Counted from the stretch's first letter, positions 1 through 11,375 are shown. The stretch: 64,000 nt of DNA from Terebella lapidaria (GCA_949152475.1 OX424570.1:27834694-27898693); one strand, 5' to 3'. A program made the numbers and translations. The notes: generated by a model from the sequence alone, not told the origin.

Positions 1-198
1 TTAGTCATTCATGTTTCAACGTTGAAGAAAGTACATAAAAACATATTTTCTATCCTGTTTGTATCTTTTTATTGTTTTTATTGTTGTAACCATGGCCAGA
101 ACACTGTCTGAAACAAATAAAAAAACATATATATTTCTTTTCTTTCGGCGGTTGTGACTCACAGAAAATTTTCCTTTTGTTCTGTATTTTTTTCTCAG

Positions 199-1950
199 GA
201 CTCCTTTCCATTCTGATGTACTAAGATCATTCAGTTGGTCTGCAAATATTTGTGGACGAAAAAAGTGGATATTTTTTGCACCAGGTAAATTCACAATGGA
301 AAATGAACCTTTAAAAATATTCAATAATAACTTACTTTTGAGTTATCAAATGTCATTGTTTGGACAAATAATAACCCTTTTCATCATGACGTCCTATGAT
401 GAAAACGGTCCACTCCACAATTAGGAATGAAAAAAATTGTATGGATTCCCAAGGCTTCAATCCATGATATACAATGCTAATACAATATTCCCATCATGAA
501 CCTTGTGATTCTTTCATGTGCTTTTTTCTGACAGTAGTACATGGACTTGTTTACAATATGTACCAGCTTTTATGTTAATATCAAGAGTGTAAATGAATAT
601 TCCTTGCTGACTCGGTGGTACAGGGGAGGAGGAACATCTGCTTGACTCGTTCAGCCGCCTGCCCTTCGACCTGAACTCTCCTGCGCTGGAGGAGGGAAGT
701 CGTGGGCGGACAGCAGAGGTCGAGCGGAGTTTTGAGGTCTTCCAAGAGCAGGGAGAGGTCGTCTTCGTTCCCAGCGGCTGGCACCACCAGGTTTTCAACT
801 TGGTCAGTGCCCTGTTACTTTGTATTCAGATGTATCTGATTCTTTATTCTGCAGTAATCTAGTATATTCTACGGCAGAATTCGAAAATTGTACCGGTATC
901 TGTTCATGAAATTATTAATCTCTGCTGGTGTTATGAGACCTCTATGATACTCATAGCCTTTGCCTTATATGTTCATTCTCAATCACCTCACTCGAGGAGT
1001 TTGATGTGCTCGAAATAACAACTTTCCCAATTCACCAAGAAATTAGGTTTCAGCTCATCAAGGAACGACAGTTGATGTATTTGTTCTGCCTCAGGAGGAC
1101 ACAATTTCCATAAACCACAATTGGATGAATGCGTGTAACATAGACCTGTGCTGGCGACACCTGGAGGCATCACTGGAGGCTGTACAAAGAGAGATCGCGG
1201 ACTGTCGGGGAATGGACGGGTGGGGAGCTCAGTGCCAGGTCGGTATCAGCGACAGTATTGAAGCTCACCGTGTCCAAACTCAAGTGTAAATAAAGAATTG
1301 TTCTCCGACACTAACAAAACACATTCACCGGTACTCAGGAAATATCTTACGAGTTAGAAGAAAAGTGTGTTTGATCAAACAATATGATGAATATTTGGTA
1401 CCAATAAGTTATAAAATAGCAGTGTACATATGTCAAAATTAGGACATTGGTGTCATTCGTACTTTCTGTGTATGTGTATTGCAAAATGAATGATACAAGT
1501 CAAAGACTGAACTTTGACCTGATTTGGTTCCAGTTGGTATTGAGAGCAAGTTCTGGGATTGACTATGCAGAGTTTTACCAGTATCTTTGTTACATCGCGG
1601 AGTGTCGCCTGGAATCTCTGAGCAGGATGTGTCCGGAAGCCTCAGGGTGCATCGATGAATCCTCCAATCACAAAGATTCTGTACAGATGCTGGCTGATGA
1701 TACAGTGAAAACAGCAGAACATTCCTGTTCTCCTTCAGACGATAGACCGAGAACCAAAGAATTAACTGGAAGGAGTAAATTCAACCATTTTATATATGAT
1801 TTATATCGAATCAAGAACGTCGTTACGGCTATGAAGAGAAACCGTGAATTCTTACAAATTGATTTTGATGACTTTATACTCCGACCAAAAATGTTACTAG
1901 CCAAGCTCAATCACACTTTAGATGAATATATAAGTGAAATAAATACCTGA
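199..1950 (+). CDS. JMJD4: JMJD4-like 2-oxoglutarate/Fe(II) protein lysyl hydroxylase, last four exons (5' part outside window)
   Basis: Four exons join in frame with GT-AG introns: 199-284, 624-802, 1095-1238 and 1534-1950 (stop included), giving about 274 residues. The first visible exon carries the JmjC iron-binding HxD (PFHSDV, with H at 209-211 and D at 215-217) followed by SWSANICGRKKW. The second ends with VVFVPSGWHHQVFNL, which supplies the distal iron-ligand histidine. The third begins EDTISINHNWMNACNIDL, a stretch typical of JMJD4. The last exon encodes a helical, low-homology C-terminus. JMJD4 in vertebrates hydroxylates a lysine of the translation termination factor eRF1; the same role here is inferred. 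Intron phases are 2 (entering), 1, 0 and 0. The upstream exons, including the start, lie left of the window, so positions 1-198 are intron. No break is seen in the visible part. Confidence 0.9.
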
Positions 1951-2396
1951 AGTAGATGATTTGAGTCAGTGTCCTTCTTGCCATTGCCAACGCATATCAT
2001 GATAAGAACCTCATTGATCTAATGGTTACGTTGGTAACTAGCCTTCTACTGATAATGCAGGAGTACCTTATGTAGATTGATGAGCTTCCTAATAGTCACA
2101 GATACATTATACAGGGGAAGTTTGTTATGAAGGGATATGTAATCAAACATACACTATTCATTGTTGATTTGGAACTCTAGCATTGATAACCAGAAGGAGT
2201 CAATATCAAGGTCATGTCAATGATGGAACGACAAACTGGCTTTGCTGAGGTAACATGTAGGAATTGTTTTTGGCACATTGTTGTTGCATTCCCTCGCAAT
2301 ATCAATGCATTCCCTCACAATATTATTGCATTCCCTTGCGATCATATTGTATTCCCACGCATTCCGGATCGTGTTCTCTTGAAATCTTTTTGTGTT
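1951..2396. other. Intergenic stretch with a short tandem repeat
   Basis: No gene is recognised between the JMJD4 stop and the DIRS element. No clear polyadenylation signal could be tied to JMJD4 here. The right half holds a small array of about 21-bp units, annotated separately. Confidence 0.6.
2283..2382 (+). repeat. Array of about 21-bp units related to GCATTCCCTCGCAATATTATT
   Basis: Three to four imperfect units beginning gcattccct are seen, ending in a variant with cgcattccggatc. Units in inverted orientation recur at about 9543-9590, and a near-identical 22-base stretch starting cgcattccggatc recurs at about 9463, on the far side of the DIRS element. The repeat therefore seems to be the target DNA the DIRS element landed in. 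Confidence 0.6.
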
Positions 2397-2580
2397 ATAT
2401 GCCTATATCTTACCTCCAAAATACATTACGGGTTATGGCTCATTAGCCTTACTGACATAGGAGTTCCCATAGAGAGAACCCCATTTGGAAAATGGGCCAG
2501 ACAATGAATTGTCCAAGCCACTAACCCACGTGACCGGAAACGTGACGTCATTCTCGTTTCCTATGGCTGCTTATCAAACG
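2397..2580 (+). repeat. Left inverted terminal repeat of the DIRS element
   Basis: It reads as the reverse complement of 7740-7884 plus 9386-9420. It contains CACGTG (2527-2532) and TGACGTCA (2543-2550), a likely promoter region for the element. Confidence 0.8.
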
Positions 2581-4277
2581 GTTTTTGCCTTGCTGACATA
2601 ACTTTTGCGTTTTCTTTAATTTATCGTGTTGCGAAGGTGCTTTGTGTGTCGGAGCACGGACTCCCGTACCCGCCCTTCTAGGATGTGCCGTTGCGTTCAG
2701 TGTGGGCATCAGTTGCCGGCGTGGGAATAAAAACGCGGAGTGTGTGTCGTGCCAGGACCCGGTTCATACAGACCAGCTAACGTGTGGCTTGTGCGAGGGC
2801 CGTACGCGGAAACAGTGGGCTCAGGTTCCGAGGGCCGTGCTCGCCAGGAGGGACAAGCTTCAGTCGCGCCAGGTGTCTCCGGCCCCATCCTCGTCTTCTG
2901 TGTCTTCGGCGAAGCATCGCCGCCGTCAGGAGAAGAATACTTCAGTCCTTCTGGACAAGCTTGAGCGCACCTTGGTTTGTCTAGGAGCTAAGTTTTCTTC
3001 CCTCTCCCTTCGTTTTTCTCTGCGGGTGACCTGCTGGTGGGAAAGTCCTACTCGACCCATGGTAGTGCACCACGGGAGTCCTTGAAGTGTGTATTTCATG
3101 TTCCTTCAACCGGGAGCCTGTTTGTGGGTGTCACCTCAGTAGTTATCGGCGGGCATGCATCCTGTGCTGTTTATGCGCCGTTTCTGGCCAGTTTTTCAGC
3201 TTCCAGCCCTCGGGGTCAGTCCAGGGGCTTTGTGTGGATCGACGTGGCAGTGGTCTGGCTGGTTTGGTGGCGCGGAGTCGGGGCCCCATATGTGTTCCGG
3301 ACCCCGACCCTTTGGGTATTCTGTACCTGACACAGGGACCCGTGCCTCGGGGTCCGTGCCCCGGGGTGCAGGTTCAGCAAACGACTCTTCGTGCTGTTCC
3401 CGCCTTGCCTTTGCCGTTTCGGGGTCCGGCCCCCGTCCAACGGGACCCAGACCTTGGGTCTTCTCTGATGACAGGTGGTCCAGACGGCTTTGGGGGGATT
3501 TGGTCTCAGGGTTGGCAGGCCCTCTCGATGGGGATAACTCTTGTTAGACCAGGAGTGTCAGGCCCTGGGGAGCAGGATTGCCTTCGCCTGTTCAGGTCAC
3601 CCTACGGAGAATTCTACTGCTCTTTTCTCTTTGCAGGGTTCTTCTGCATTGACAACCTTGTCAGGTGGTCTCTTCGCCCCCCCCCCTTTGTCCGGGTTTC
3701 CCTGGCTAATCCAGCGGTGGAAGTGTCCAGCATTGTCTCAGCCGTGTTGGCAGCCTTGGATGCCCGTGTGGGTGCTTCCCTTCCCCCACGTCGGACGCCT
3801 TGCGGCGCATTCTGGCCCTGGAGCCTCCCCAGCAGTTACCTGCAGAGATCTTCGGTCAGGAGTCTGACGCAGACTCGAAGAAGGACTCGGTTGTGTGCAG
3901 GCAGGACGAGGCTACCCCTACCACGTCTGCTGGGCCCCCATCACTGGTTTCGGCTCCGAGGAAGCGACCTTCCATGGCGGCTTCCATGATGGCACCCAGT
4001 GCCCATGACTTGACACTGAACTGGCGGACAGTGAGGATGGTGAGGAGGATCTTTCCTTCAACCACAAGCTGGACCTAGTACGGTCCACCTTGAAACTCAC
4101 ACTTTTCACAGCTGAGCCGAGGCCCACAGTGTTCCAGCGTCCCAGCGGTCCCCGGAGCGACAGCCACGGCGAGGCCTTCCCATCCCGGACGGTCTCCGAG
4201 AGGAGCCAGGGAGAAAAAGGTCCTCCGCCCCCACGGCAGGTGAGTGTTCCACACATACCACTCCTGCGGCGGACTCC

Positions 4278-5907
4278 GTGATACCTTGGGCTGCCACACC
4301 TTTGTTTCAAAGTTTGAGTGAGCCCGTGGGCGGGCGTCTGGCAAGTTATCGGCAAGAGTGGCAAGCACTCGGGACCAGCTCGTCGATCGTGTCAGTCCTT
4401 TGCAGGGGATTTCGCATCCAGTTCAGTCAGCGTCCTGCACTGTCCATAGTGCCCATTCCCTTTTCGCTCCCCGGAGCTCACGCCAAACGGCCAGCGCTTT
4501 CACTCGAGGTCGCCGATATGATGGCCAAAAACGCGCTCGAAAAAGTCGGAATTTCCTGTCCTGGTTATTACAGTATCCTGTTCTTGACTCTCAAGAGCTC
4601 AGGAGGGTGGCGTCCCATGACCGACCTTTCATCTCTGAACCGCCACGTCTAAACTCCCAAGTTCGCCGTGGAGACAGGGGAATCGATCCGTTTGTCTCTT
4701 CCAAAAAATTCTTGGGTGGTCTCCCTGGATATGAAGGATCCGTTTTTTCACATCTCGATTCACCCGTCCTCCCACAGGTACCTGCGCTTCGTGCACCAGG
4801 TGTATCAGTACCCGTGATGGTCGTGAAAGAGTTCCAGATACTGGCCCACGAAGAGGGATACTGGCCCACAAAGAGGGCATCCTCCTCTACCAGTACCTGG
4901 ACGACTGGATTATTCATCACCAGTCCCCCGAGGTCTTAGCTCGACACTTGCAGTGGGTTCTGAACTTGTACAAGGGCATGGGCCTGGTTGTCAACCTCCA
5001 GAAATCAGAGCTAATGCCAGCCCAGGACTTTGTATTCGTGGGCTATCGGTACAAAACCCAGCTGGGTAGATATGGTCACTGCTCCGCAGGTTCTTAGACG
5101 AGCCCAGTCAGTCAGCTCAGACCTGGCAGTCGATGCTCGGGCTCCTGGCGGCGACTGAGAAGTTAGTCCCTTATGGTTGACTCCACATGCGGGGGCTGCA
5201 GATAGACCTTTGTTCTCAGTGGCTAGCGGCCTCGGGTTCTCCGCAGCAACTGGTTTCCCTTTCCCCAGCGGGGCGGGCATCCATAATATAGTGGATGTCC
5301 ACCGCCAACCTTACTCGGGGCTCACCTTCTGCCAGCATCCTCCCTCTTTATGAATGCGTCTACGGAGGGCTGGGGGCACACCTGGATTTCAAAGAAGTCT
5401 CCGGGGTGTGGGCGAAGCCCGAGAGTTCATGGCATATCAACCGGTGGGAGTTGAAAACGGTTTCGCTGGCCCTATCTCATTGGGAGGAGGAGTGTGCTGG
5501 TCGCGCTGTCTTGTTGTCAACAGACAACTCTACTGTTGTTGTCTACATCAGCAAGCAGGGAGGTACGAGGAGGTACGGTTACCCTTTGTCGGCAGGCCAT
5601 GACTCTTCTCCTCTGGTGCAGGGCTCAGGACATTCACTTGCGAGCACGTCACATTCAGGGTCGACTGAATGTATTGGCGGATGAGCTGTCCCGCAGGGGA
5701 CAGATCCAGCCAACGGAGTGGTCACTGCATCCTATGGTGTTCCGTTCCCTGTGCCTCAGGTGGGACCATCCCACAGTTGATCTTTTTGCGACCAGGTGGA
5801 ACAAGAAACTTCGAGTGTTCGTGTCTCCACTTCCGGACCCTCTGGCGATGTCAATCGATGCGTTGTCCATGGACTGGAAGTATATGGGTATGCGTACCCT
5901 CCAGTGA
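4278..5907 (+). pseudogene. DIRS reverse transcriptase/RNase H relic
   Basis: Fragments of the DIRS polymerase are visible in order: a fingers/palm stretch before 4650, a palm relic around 4700-4800, a catalytic-loop relic near 4890, then an RNase H domain and the connecting RHIQGRLNVLADELSRRG segment at 5640-5700. The RNase H and following parts resemble those of animal DIRS elements more than Gypsy. The region is broken several times and is a fossil. Confidence 0.75.
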
Positions 5908-5929
5908 TTTTGTTGCCCAAAGTATTGGC

Positions 5930-7250
5930 CAAAGTCAGCTTCTGTGGTTCCCAGAACTTTTGAGTCTGTTGATCGATCAACCAGTGGCTCTTCCCTCTCA
6001 GGATGTCTCAAGCAACCCCGGTCACAACAGACCCGGGAGTCTGAGTCTTCACGCATGGCTTCTGTCCAGCGATCCCTTCGAGCAAAGGGATTTTTTTCAG
6101 AAGTGTCCAGTAGGATCGCCCGCCCTAATAGAAACTCGTCCTTGGGAGTATACGAGTCCAAATGGCGAGTTTTCGTTGCTTGGTGCAATAGCAGGCAGCT
6201 TGATCCATTCCACGCCACTGCACAGTAGCGGATTTTGACATTAGCGGGCTATAGGACCGCTCTGGCCAAGAGTATCTTGCCCCATACCAGTTAATCTTGG
6301 TGAGGATCAAGACCTGAGTCCAAATGGCGAGTTTTCGTTGCTCGGTGCAATAGCAGGCAGCTTGATCCATTCCACGCCACTGCACAGTAGCGGATTTTGA
6401 CATTAGCGGGCTATAGGACCGCTCTGGCCAAGAGTATCTTGCCCCATACCAGCGTTAATCTCGGTGAGGATCAAGACCTGAGTGCCTTGCTCAATAACTC
6501 AATAAGTCAAAAGTCCGCTTTCTCGTAATTCCGTTCCAGAGTGGGATCTATTCCTGGTGCTGAACTGTTTGGCATCTGCTCCCTTTGAACCTATGTCCTC
6601 TGCCCCTTTGAAGTTTCTTACCTGGGAGACAGTCTTCCTGCTGGCTCTGGCCTCAGAACGTCTCAAGGGCGAAATCCATGCATTGGATTTTTCTCAAAAG
6701 TTCGCTGGTGGGAGGATGGCCTCAAGGTCTCATTGCAGGACATTCCTTCCTTCCTAGCGAAAACCCACTTCCTAGCTTGCATCTTCTACTCTAATGGCTT
6801 TCACGATTCCGGCCTTGGCGTCGTCTGTAGGCCCGAATCTGGAGGAAGACTCTCTCCTATGCCTGTTGCAGGCTATGCGCTTGTAACTTAAGCGGACAAA
6901 AGGTCTCCAGGCTGGCAAACGTCTGTTGTTTATATCCCATCAGTCAAAAATCCAACGGGACATATATTCCGCTACCATCTTGTCCTGGATTCAAAAGTGT
7001 GTTCGCACTTGCTATGATTTGGCTGAGCATGACTCCGCCTGTTCGTTCAAGGTACGCGCCCATGATGTTAGGGCCAATGGCAGCCTCCCTTGCTTATATG
7101 GGCCGGGTTCTCCTCGATCAGGTCATGCAAGCATGCTGGTGGCAATCCCATAACACCTTTACGTCTTTCTACCTTAGGGACTTGACCTGGACAGGAAGTG
7201 AGGGCTACCACCTCGGGCCCGTGGTAGCCGCTCGTAGTGTTGTCACCTCT
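5930..7250 (+). pseudogene. DIRS tyrosine recombinase relic
   Basis: The stretch after RNase H encodes the start of the recombinase-associated domain (VQRSLRAKGFF near 6060-6090; SKWRVFVAWCNSRQLDPF near 6157-6210) and later fragments such as LASERLKGEIHALDF near 6645-6690, the usual neighbourhood of DIRS recombinases. It is heavily broken. The call rests mostly on position and these short stretches. Confidence 0.55.
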
Positions 7251-7610
7251 TGAGGATGACGTGGTCCATCCTGTACATATGTTCTCCTGTTCATACGTTG
7301 ATGTTCCGTGGTTGCGAGTTCCGGTTCCTGTTGCTGTTAGATTTGTCTCCTGTGTCAGTACGGTCGTACTCCTCAGTTTTGTATGCGTTGCGGCCCAGTT
7401 GTGTCGGCAAGGCAAGTTGTATAACTTACTACCTCTGTTATTGTATGGAACCATAAATGTTTTGGGTTTCCTGATGGCACCCATTTTGGTTTTCTCCAAA
7501 TGTTCGGGAGGAAAGCTTAGCTTTGTTCCCTTGTTGGCACTTTGGGGTCGAGCTTTCCGTTATGTCAGAGTTCATTTTGGAGTACCCCTCCTCCGAATTT
7601 TATTCTGATT

Positions 7611-7715
7611 TTACCTGTAATGTGTTTGGGAGGTAAGATATAGGCATATAACTGGCCGTTTTATGTAAATAAAACTAGTGTTATATACTATACTTACCTC
7701 CAAAACACATTCAGA
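7611..7715 (+). repeat. Internal complementary region of the DIRS element
   Basis: Bases 7615-7650 are the reverse complement of the left element end (2397-2435). Bases 7650-7710 are the reverse complement of the right end (9394-9460). DIRS elements use such a region as a template to complete their ends. Confidence 0.75.
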
Positions 7716-7739
7716 GTGCCCACCCGACCAGCCCCACGT

Positions 7740-9460
7740 ACTCCTTCTTGTTGGTTGCCTTAAATCGATGAGAATGACGTCACGTTTCCGGTCACGTGGG
7801 TTAGTGGCTCGGACAATTCATTGTCTAGCCCATTTTCCAAATGGGGTTCTCTCTATGGAAAACTCCTATGTCAGTAAGGCTAATAATAGACGTGGAATCA
7901 ATACCCAGTATCAAGTATTCCGAGCAAACAAAACAGGGTCCGTTATCCAATCTCATAGTCCGGGGACAGAAAGTCATATCAGGCATACGAAGTGAGAGAA
8001 AACAAAAATGACAGGGAAACTCATGAACCCCCGTAAATGGCCATCAGGAGGTGAAATCAGGTGTTCCGGAAAGAGTGAGCATTTCCTGCCCCACTAGTGG
8101 CACCCGTCATGAATTCCCCAAAATTAACATGAAAATAGATCTAGTTGCATGGCAGACATGGATTTGCTGTATTTATCAACCAGATCATGATGACGTCCAT
8201 AGAATTTCTTAAACGCAGCGATAAGTCTTGGTAAAACATATCCTTGTCGTAGCAGTTTGGAGACTAGCTGGGCACTTCGATAGACAAAGTCCTCATATTT
8301 GCAACTAGCTCTGGAATAGCGTATAAGTTGAGAAACAAACACACCATATGCCGGTGACATAGGAATGTTGCTGCTTAGAAAAGGGAAATTGACTATGGAA
8401 AAATTGAAATCATCACGTTTGTCATATAATCTAGTTGACAGGTTAGAATCATTATCAATCTCCAACCTCAGGTCTAGATAGTTGGAAAAATTAGCGGATT
8501 CTGTAGTATCCTTAATTTCAAGTTCCTTAGGATATATGATATCCAAATAATCACCAAACTTGGGATTATTTAGCGACAATACATCATCTATGTATCGGAA
8601 AGTGAAATTAAAATTACATGTTAGTTTCTTAGAACCTCCTCTTTGTAAATGTTGGATAAAATCTGATTCATATGAGTATAAAAACAGGTCTGCCAATAAT
8701 GGTGCACAGTTTGTACCCATGGGAATACCAATAGTTTGTTGAAATATTCGACCACCAAATTCCACAAAAATATTATCAATCAGAAAATTAACCATATTTA
8801 CCACATCTATTTCAGTATATAGTCGCCTTTAACAAAATAAGCGGTATTATATTTAACTACAATATAGTGGTACCGACGTTGTCCCTTTTTAGAGAAAAAT
8901 GAATTATTGATTAGTTTTTTAAGCTGAGATTTCAGTTCAGAATGAGGTATAGTTGTGTACAAAGTGGAGAAATCAAATGTTTTGATAGACGTTACTTTTG
9001 AAAGTGTGTGCGCATGTGGATATTCCAATAAAGATTTGGAATTTTTTAATATCCACATTTGGTTTATACCACTTCTAGAATAGATGGTTTCAGAGTACTT
9101 TTGGAGACCCTGTTTAATTTTAGACAATATAGTAGTTAATATTTTAGAAAGGGCTTTGGTAGAACATGATGCTGAACCTGAAATATATCTTTGTTTGTGT
9201 GGATTTTTGTGCAACTTTGGGATCCAATATAAGTTCGGTAGATTAGAATCTTTACATGAGGTAGTAATACCAAACGAATGCAATACAGACAAATGATTTG
9301 ATAAGATATCCTGTTTGGGCACGGTAATGGCTTGGTATGTACTATTGGGATTAGTATTGTTGGCAATACCCAGTTCGTCAAACAAGCCATAACCCGTAAT
9401 GTGTTTTGGAGGTAGGTATAGTATATAAAACTAGTTTTATTTACATAAAACGGTCAGTTT
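7740..9460 (+). repeat. Right inverted terminal repeat of the DIRS element, split by the Penelope-like insertion
   Basis: The parts 7740-7884 and 9386-9460 together match the reverse complement of the left repeat. The sequence leaves the repeat after ggctaat (7878-7884) and resumes at gccataacc (9386). The repeat carries TGACGTCA (7775-7782) and CACGTG (7793-7798), mirrored from the left copy. Confidence 0.75.
7885..9385 (-). mobile_element. Penelope-like element, 5'-truncated, inserted in the DIRS right terminal repeat
   Basis: The - strand carries a Penelope-family reverse transcriptase in two adjacent open stretches, 9385-8807 and 8804-8124. Visible motifs are YWIPKLHKNPHKQRYI, the catalytic FDFSTLYTTIPHSEL (motif A), IGIPMGTNCAPLLADLF (motif B), FRYIDDVL (motif C) and NYLDLRLEI (motif D/E). 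The N-terminal part is missing at the insertion edge. No GIY-YIG endonuclease follows the RT; only about 240 non-coding bases remain before the 3' boundary at 7885. The element is a dead 5'-truncated copy. Which Penelope clade it belongs to cannot be decided without the N-terminus. Confidence 0.8.
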
Positions 9461-9981
9461 CCTCGCATTCCGGATCATGTTCTCTCGCGATCCTGTAGCA
9501 AAACCTACTCAGATGTCATGGGTGTCAGCACAATGAAGGCTGTTGCGAGGGACCGCAATAATATTGGGAGGGAACTCAATAACGATATATCCAAAAAATA
9601 TTTCTTCCATGTCCTTTCAGCGGCTCCGTAATTAGGATGCAAACCACTTAATTTTGCATTTATGAACATATTCTTGGTCGTATATGGGGAATCTACTTTT
9701 CACAAAAAAAAACACTGCGTGTTCAAAATATAAGCTATGTCCTCGACAAAATGTGGTTTTTGGAGACAAAACGTTGGAAATAGAGTTTGGGTTTGTATCA
9801 AGAGAATATGGAGTGTCATGTATGGTGCATGATTTAGTTCAGACGATGTCCGCCACTAGAAGGTTAAATTCGTCTTTGGAGACGAAAGTAGACTTGAAAA
9901 AAGACCTTCGGTTTGTATTAAGGACTAACGCATGAAGAGTCACATGGTGTGAACTCTATGCACACATAGATATGATTATAT
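9461..9981. other. Intergenic stretch between the DIRS and Gypsy elements
   Basis: It opens with a 22-base near copy of the left DIRS flank (from about 9463) and holds inverted copies of the 21-bp repeat at about 9543-9590. A short open frame at 9684-9935 was seen but has no recognisable domain. It ends with atat (9978-9981), the target duplication of Gypsy copy 1. Confidence 0.5.
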
Positions 9982-11369
9982 TGTAACGGTTTTGGGGCGT
10001 ACCCAAAGGTTTCCCCTAGGTAATTATGTTAGTGTTTTGTGATATTATGGTTAAATAACCGTTTATTAGGGTGTATATGTGTTTAAAGATTCATACGGTT
10101 CCGTATTGTTAATGTTTTAAAGGTTTTCCGTCTCGGAACCTAGTAATTTATGATGTCGGTAAAGCCGGAGACGGAGCCGGAACCGGAGACGGAACCGGAC
10201 ACGGAGCCGGAACAATGGAGTACAAAAACGTAATGACGTTATTTCCGGAAGGTCATGTGATCAGCCTCATTTTCGGTTTAAAAGGTGACGTGTCAGCCAC
10301 TGATTGGTTCTAGAGTGTTTTTAGAAATCCGGAAAATATCAGTGTTTTGGCGGACTATGACGTCACAATAGGTTGGTCACGTGACGTGGGTCTCAGGTCT
10401 ATAAAAGCCCCCGCTTCACAGCGGACGGCGGAGTTGGTGTCCTGACGTCGACCTGTGCAGACCCCTTCTCCCATAGCAGAGTACTCCCTTGTTCCGGATA
10501 GAGTCATCCAGATGATAGCAGTTAAGTCTTCCGACTGTGAACTTGGAAAATAAACATGAAAACTTCAACCGAGTTGTTTTTCCGTGTTCGTTAGGGAACT
10601 GGAAGTTATAATAAAGTTAGTTTCCCGGAAAAGACAGTTATACGGAGTAAAGGGAGATAAGACTACAGTCGGTTAAGACCAAGTTGTAACGACGTCTTAG
10701 GGTGATCTAAGAACCCAGATCACCGAGGAAGGAGTCGGAGACGGAGACGGAGGTGGAAATCAACGGAGCAACTACGGAGGCGGTATCGGACGGAGCAGTT
10801 GCAGAGACGGGAACGACGAAGCAGTTGCAGAGGCGGTACCGGACGACGGAGTTGCAGAGGCAGTACCTGACGGAGCGGTTGCGGTAACCGGAAGTGGGAA
10901 CACTTCCGAGATACTCCATTTCAGGTGCAGTCGCAGGTTGCGGTGAGGCGGAGCCAACCGGAGCAGATTGCAGTGCGGCGGAACCTGGCAGAGCGGTTGC
11001 AGTATTCGGAAACGGCAACGTTCCCGGATTCTTTATTCCAGGCGCAGTCGCAGTTTGCAGTAAGACGGAAAACGACGGAGCTGTTGCAGTAAAGCGGTTT
11101 CCCGACGGAGCAGTTGCAGTACCCGGAGACGGAAACGCCTCCGGATCCTTACTTTACAGGTGCAGTTGCAGATTAGCAGTCGGGCAACGGTTAAGAGGTC
11201 CATTCCAGACCACGCTACCAACCTTAGAGACTTCTAGCCGGAGTTCAACCGTACAACAGTAGCAGTTTCCCGGAGTTTTACCGTTTCAGCTCCGGTTAAA
11301 CAACAACTCACCCACCTCCCTAGAAAACCGGTTCATCAAGACGTCACAGAAGGGTTCAAACCCGTTACA
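9982..11369 (+). repeat. 5' LTR of Gypsy copy 1
   Basis: It starts TGTAACGGTTTTGGGGCG and ends AACCCGTTACA. U3 has an inverted CCAAT box, TGACGTCA, CACGTG and a TATA box (10400-10407). AATAAA occurs near 10550 and 10608. The right half (about 10730-11170) is made of imperfect 27-bp repeats around GAGCAGTTGCAG. Confidence 0.93.
10303..10407 (+). promoter_or_regulatory. LTR (U3) promoter: CCAAT, CRE, E-box, TATA
   Basis: Sites in order are an inverted CCAAT (attgg, 10303-10307), a perfect CRE (TGACGTCA, 10358-10365), CACGTG inside gtcacgtgac (10378-10383) and TATAAAAG (10400-10407). Transcription would start about 25-30 bases downstream of the TATA box. The site readings are direct; function is inferred from consensus. 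Confidence 0.7.
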
Positions 11370-11375
11370 ACTTTT

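Larger units (their letters stand above)
2397..9460 (+). mobile_element. DIRS-type tyrosine-recombinase retrotransposon, decayed
   Basis: The element is recognised by structure and protein relics. The left inverted terminal repeat (about 2397-2580) matches, in reverse complement, 7740-7884 continued at 9386-9460. An internal complementary region at about 7611-7715 has a first half complementary to the left end and a second half complementary to the right end, the DIRS arrangement. Coding relics in order are a Cys/His cluster of gag type near 2680-2830, a reverse transcriptase with GWRPMTDLSSLNRH near 4590-4650, a DIRS RNase H relic at 5350-5570 (WHINRWELKTV, TDNSTVVVYISKQGG), a relic with RHIQGRLNVLADELSRRG at 5640-5700, and the start of a tyrosine-recombinase domain near 6060-6230. 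It is broken in many places, at least eight, and is clearly old. A Penelope-like element interrupts its right repeat. The outer boundaries are inferred from the complementary region and may be off by a few bases. Confidence 0.85.

Noticed and set aside
2283-2382. CRISPR-like spacing of short repeats
   Set aside because: Units are adjacent and imperfect without unique spacers, and the DNA is eukaryotic.
9684-9935. 83-residue open frame between the DIRS and Gypsy elements
   Set aside because: Short, no domain, no splice or coding signal recognised.
10894-11262. Open frame of 122 residues (and a 103-residue antisense frame at 10707-11018) present in the subfamily LTRs
   Set aside because: It starts at GTG, consists of repeated GAVAV-type peptides from the 27-bp DNA repeats, and lies in the LTR leader. 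It is best explained by repeat composition.
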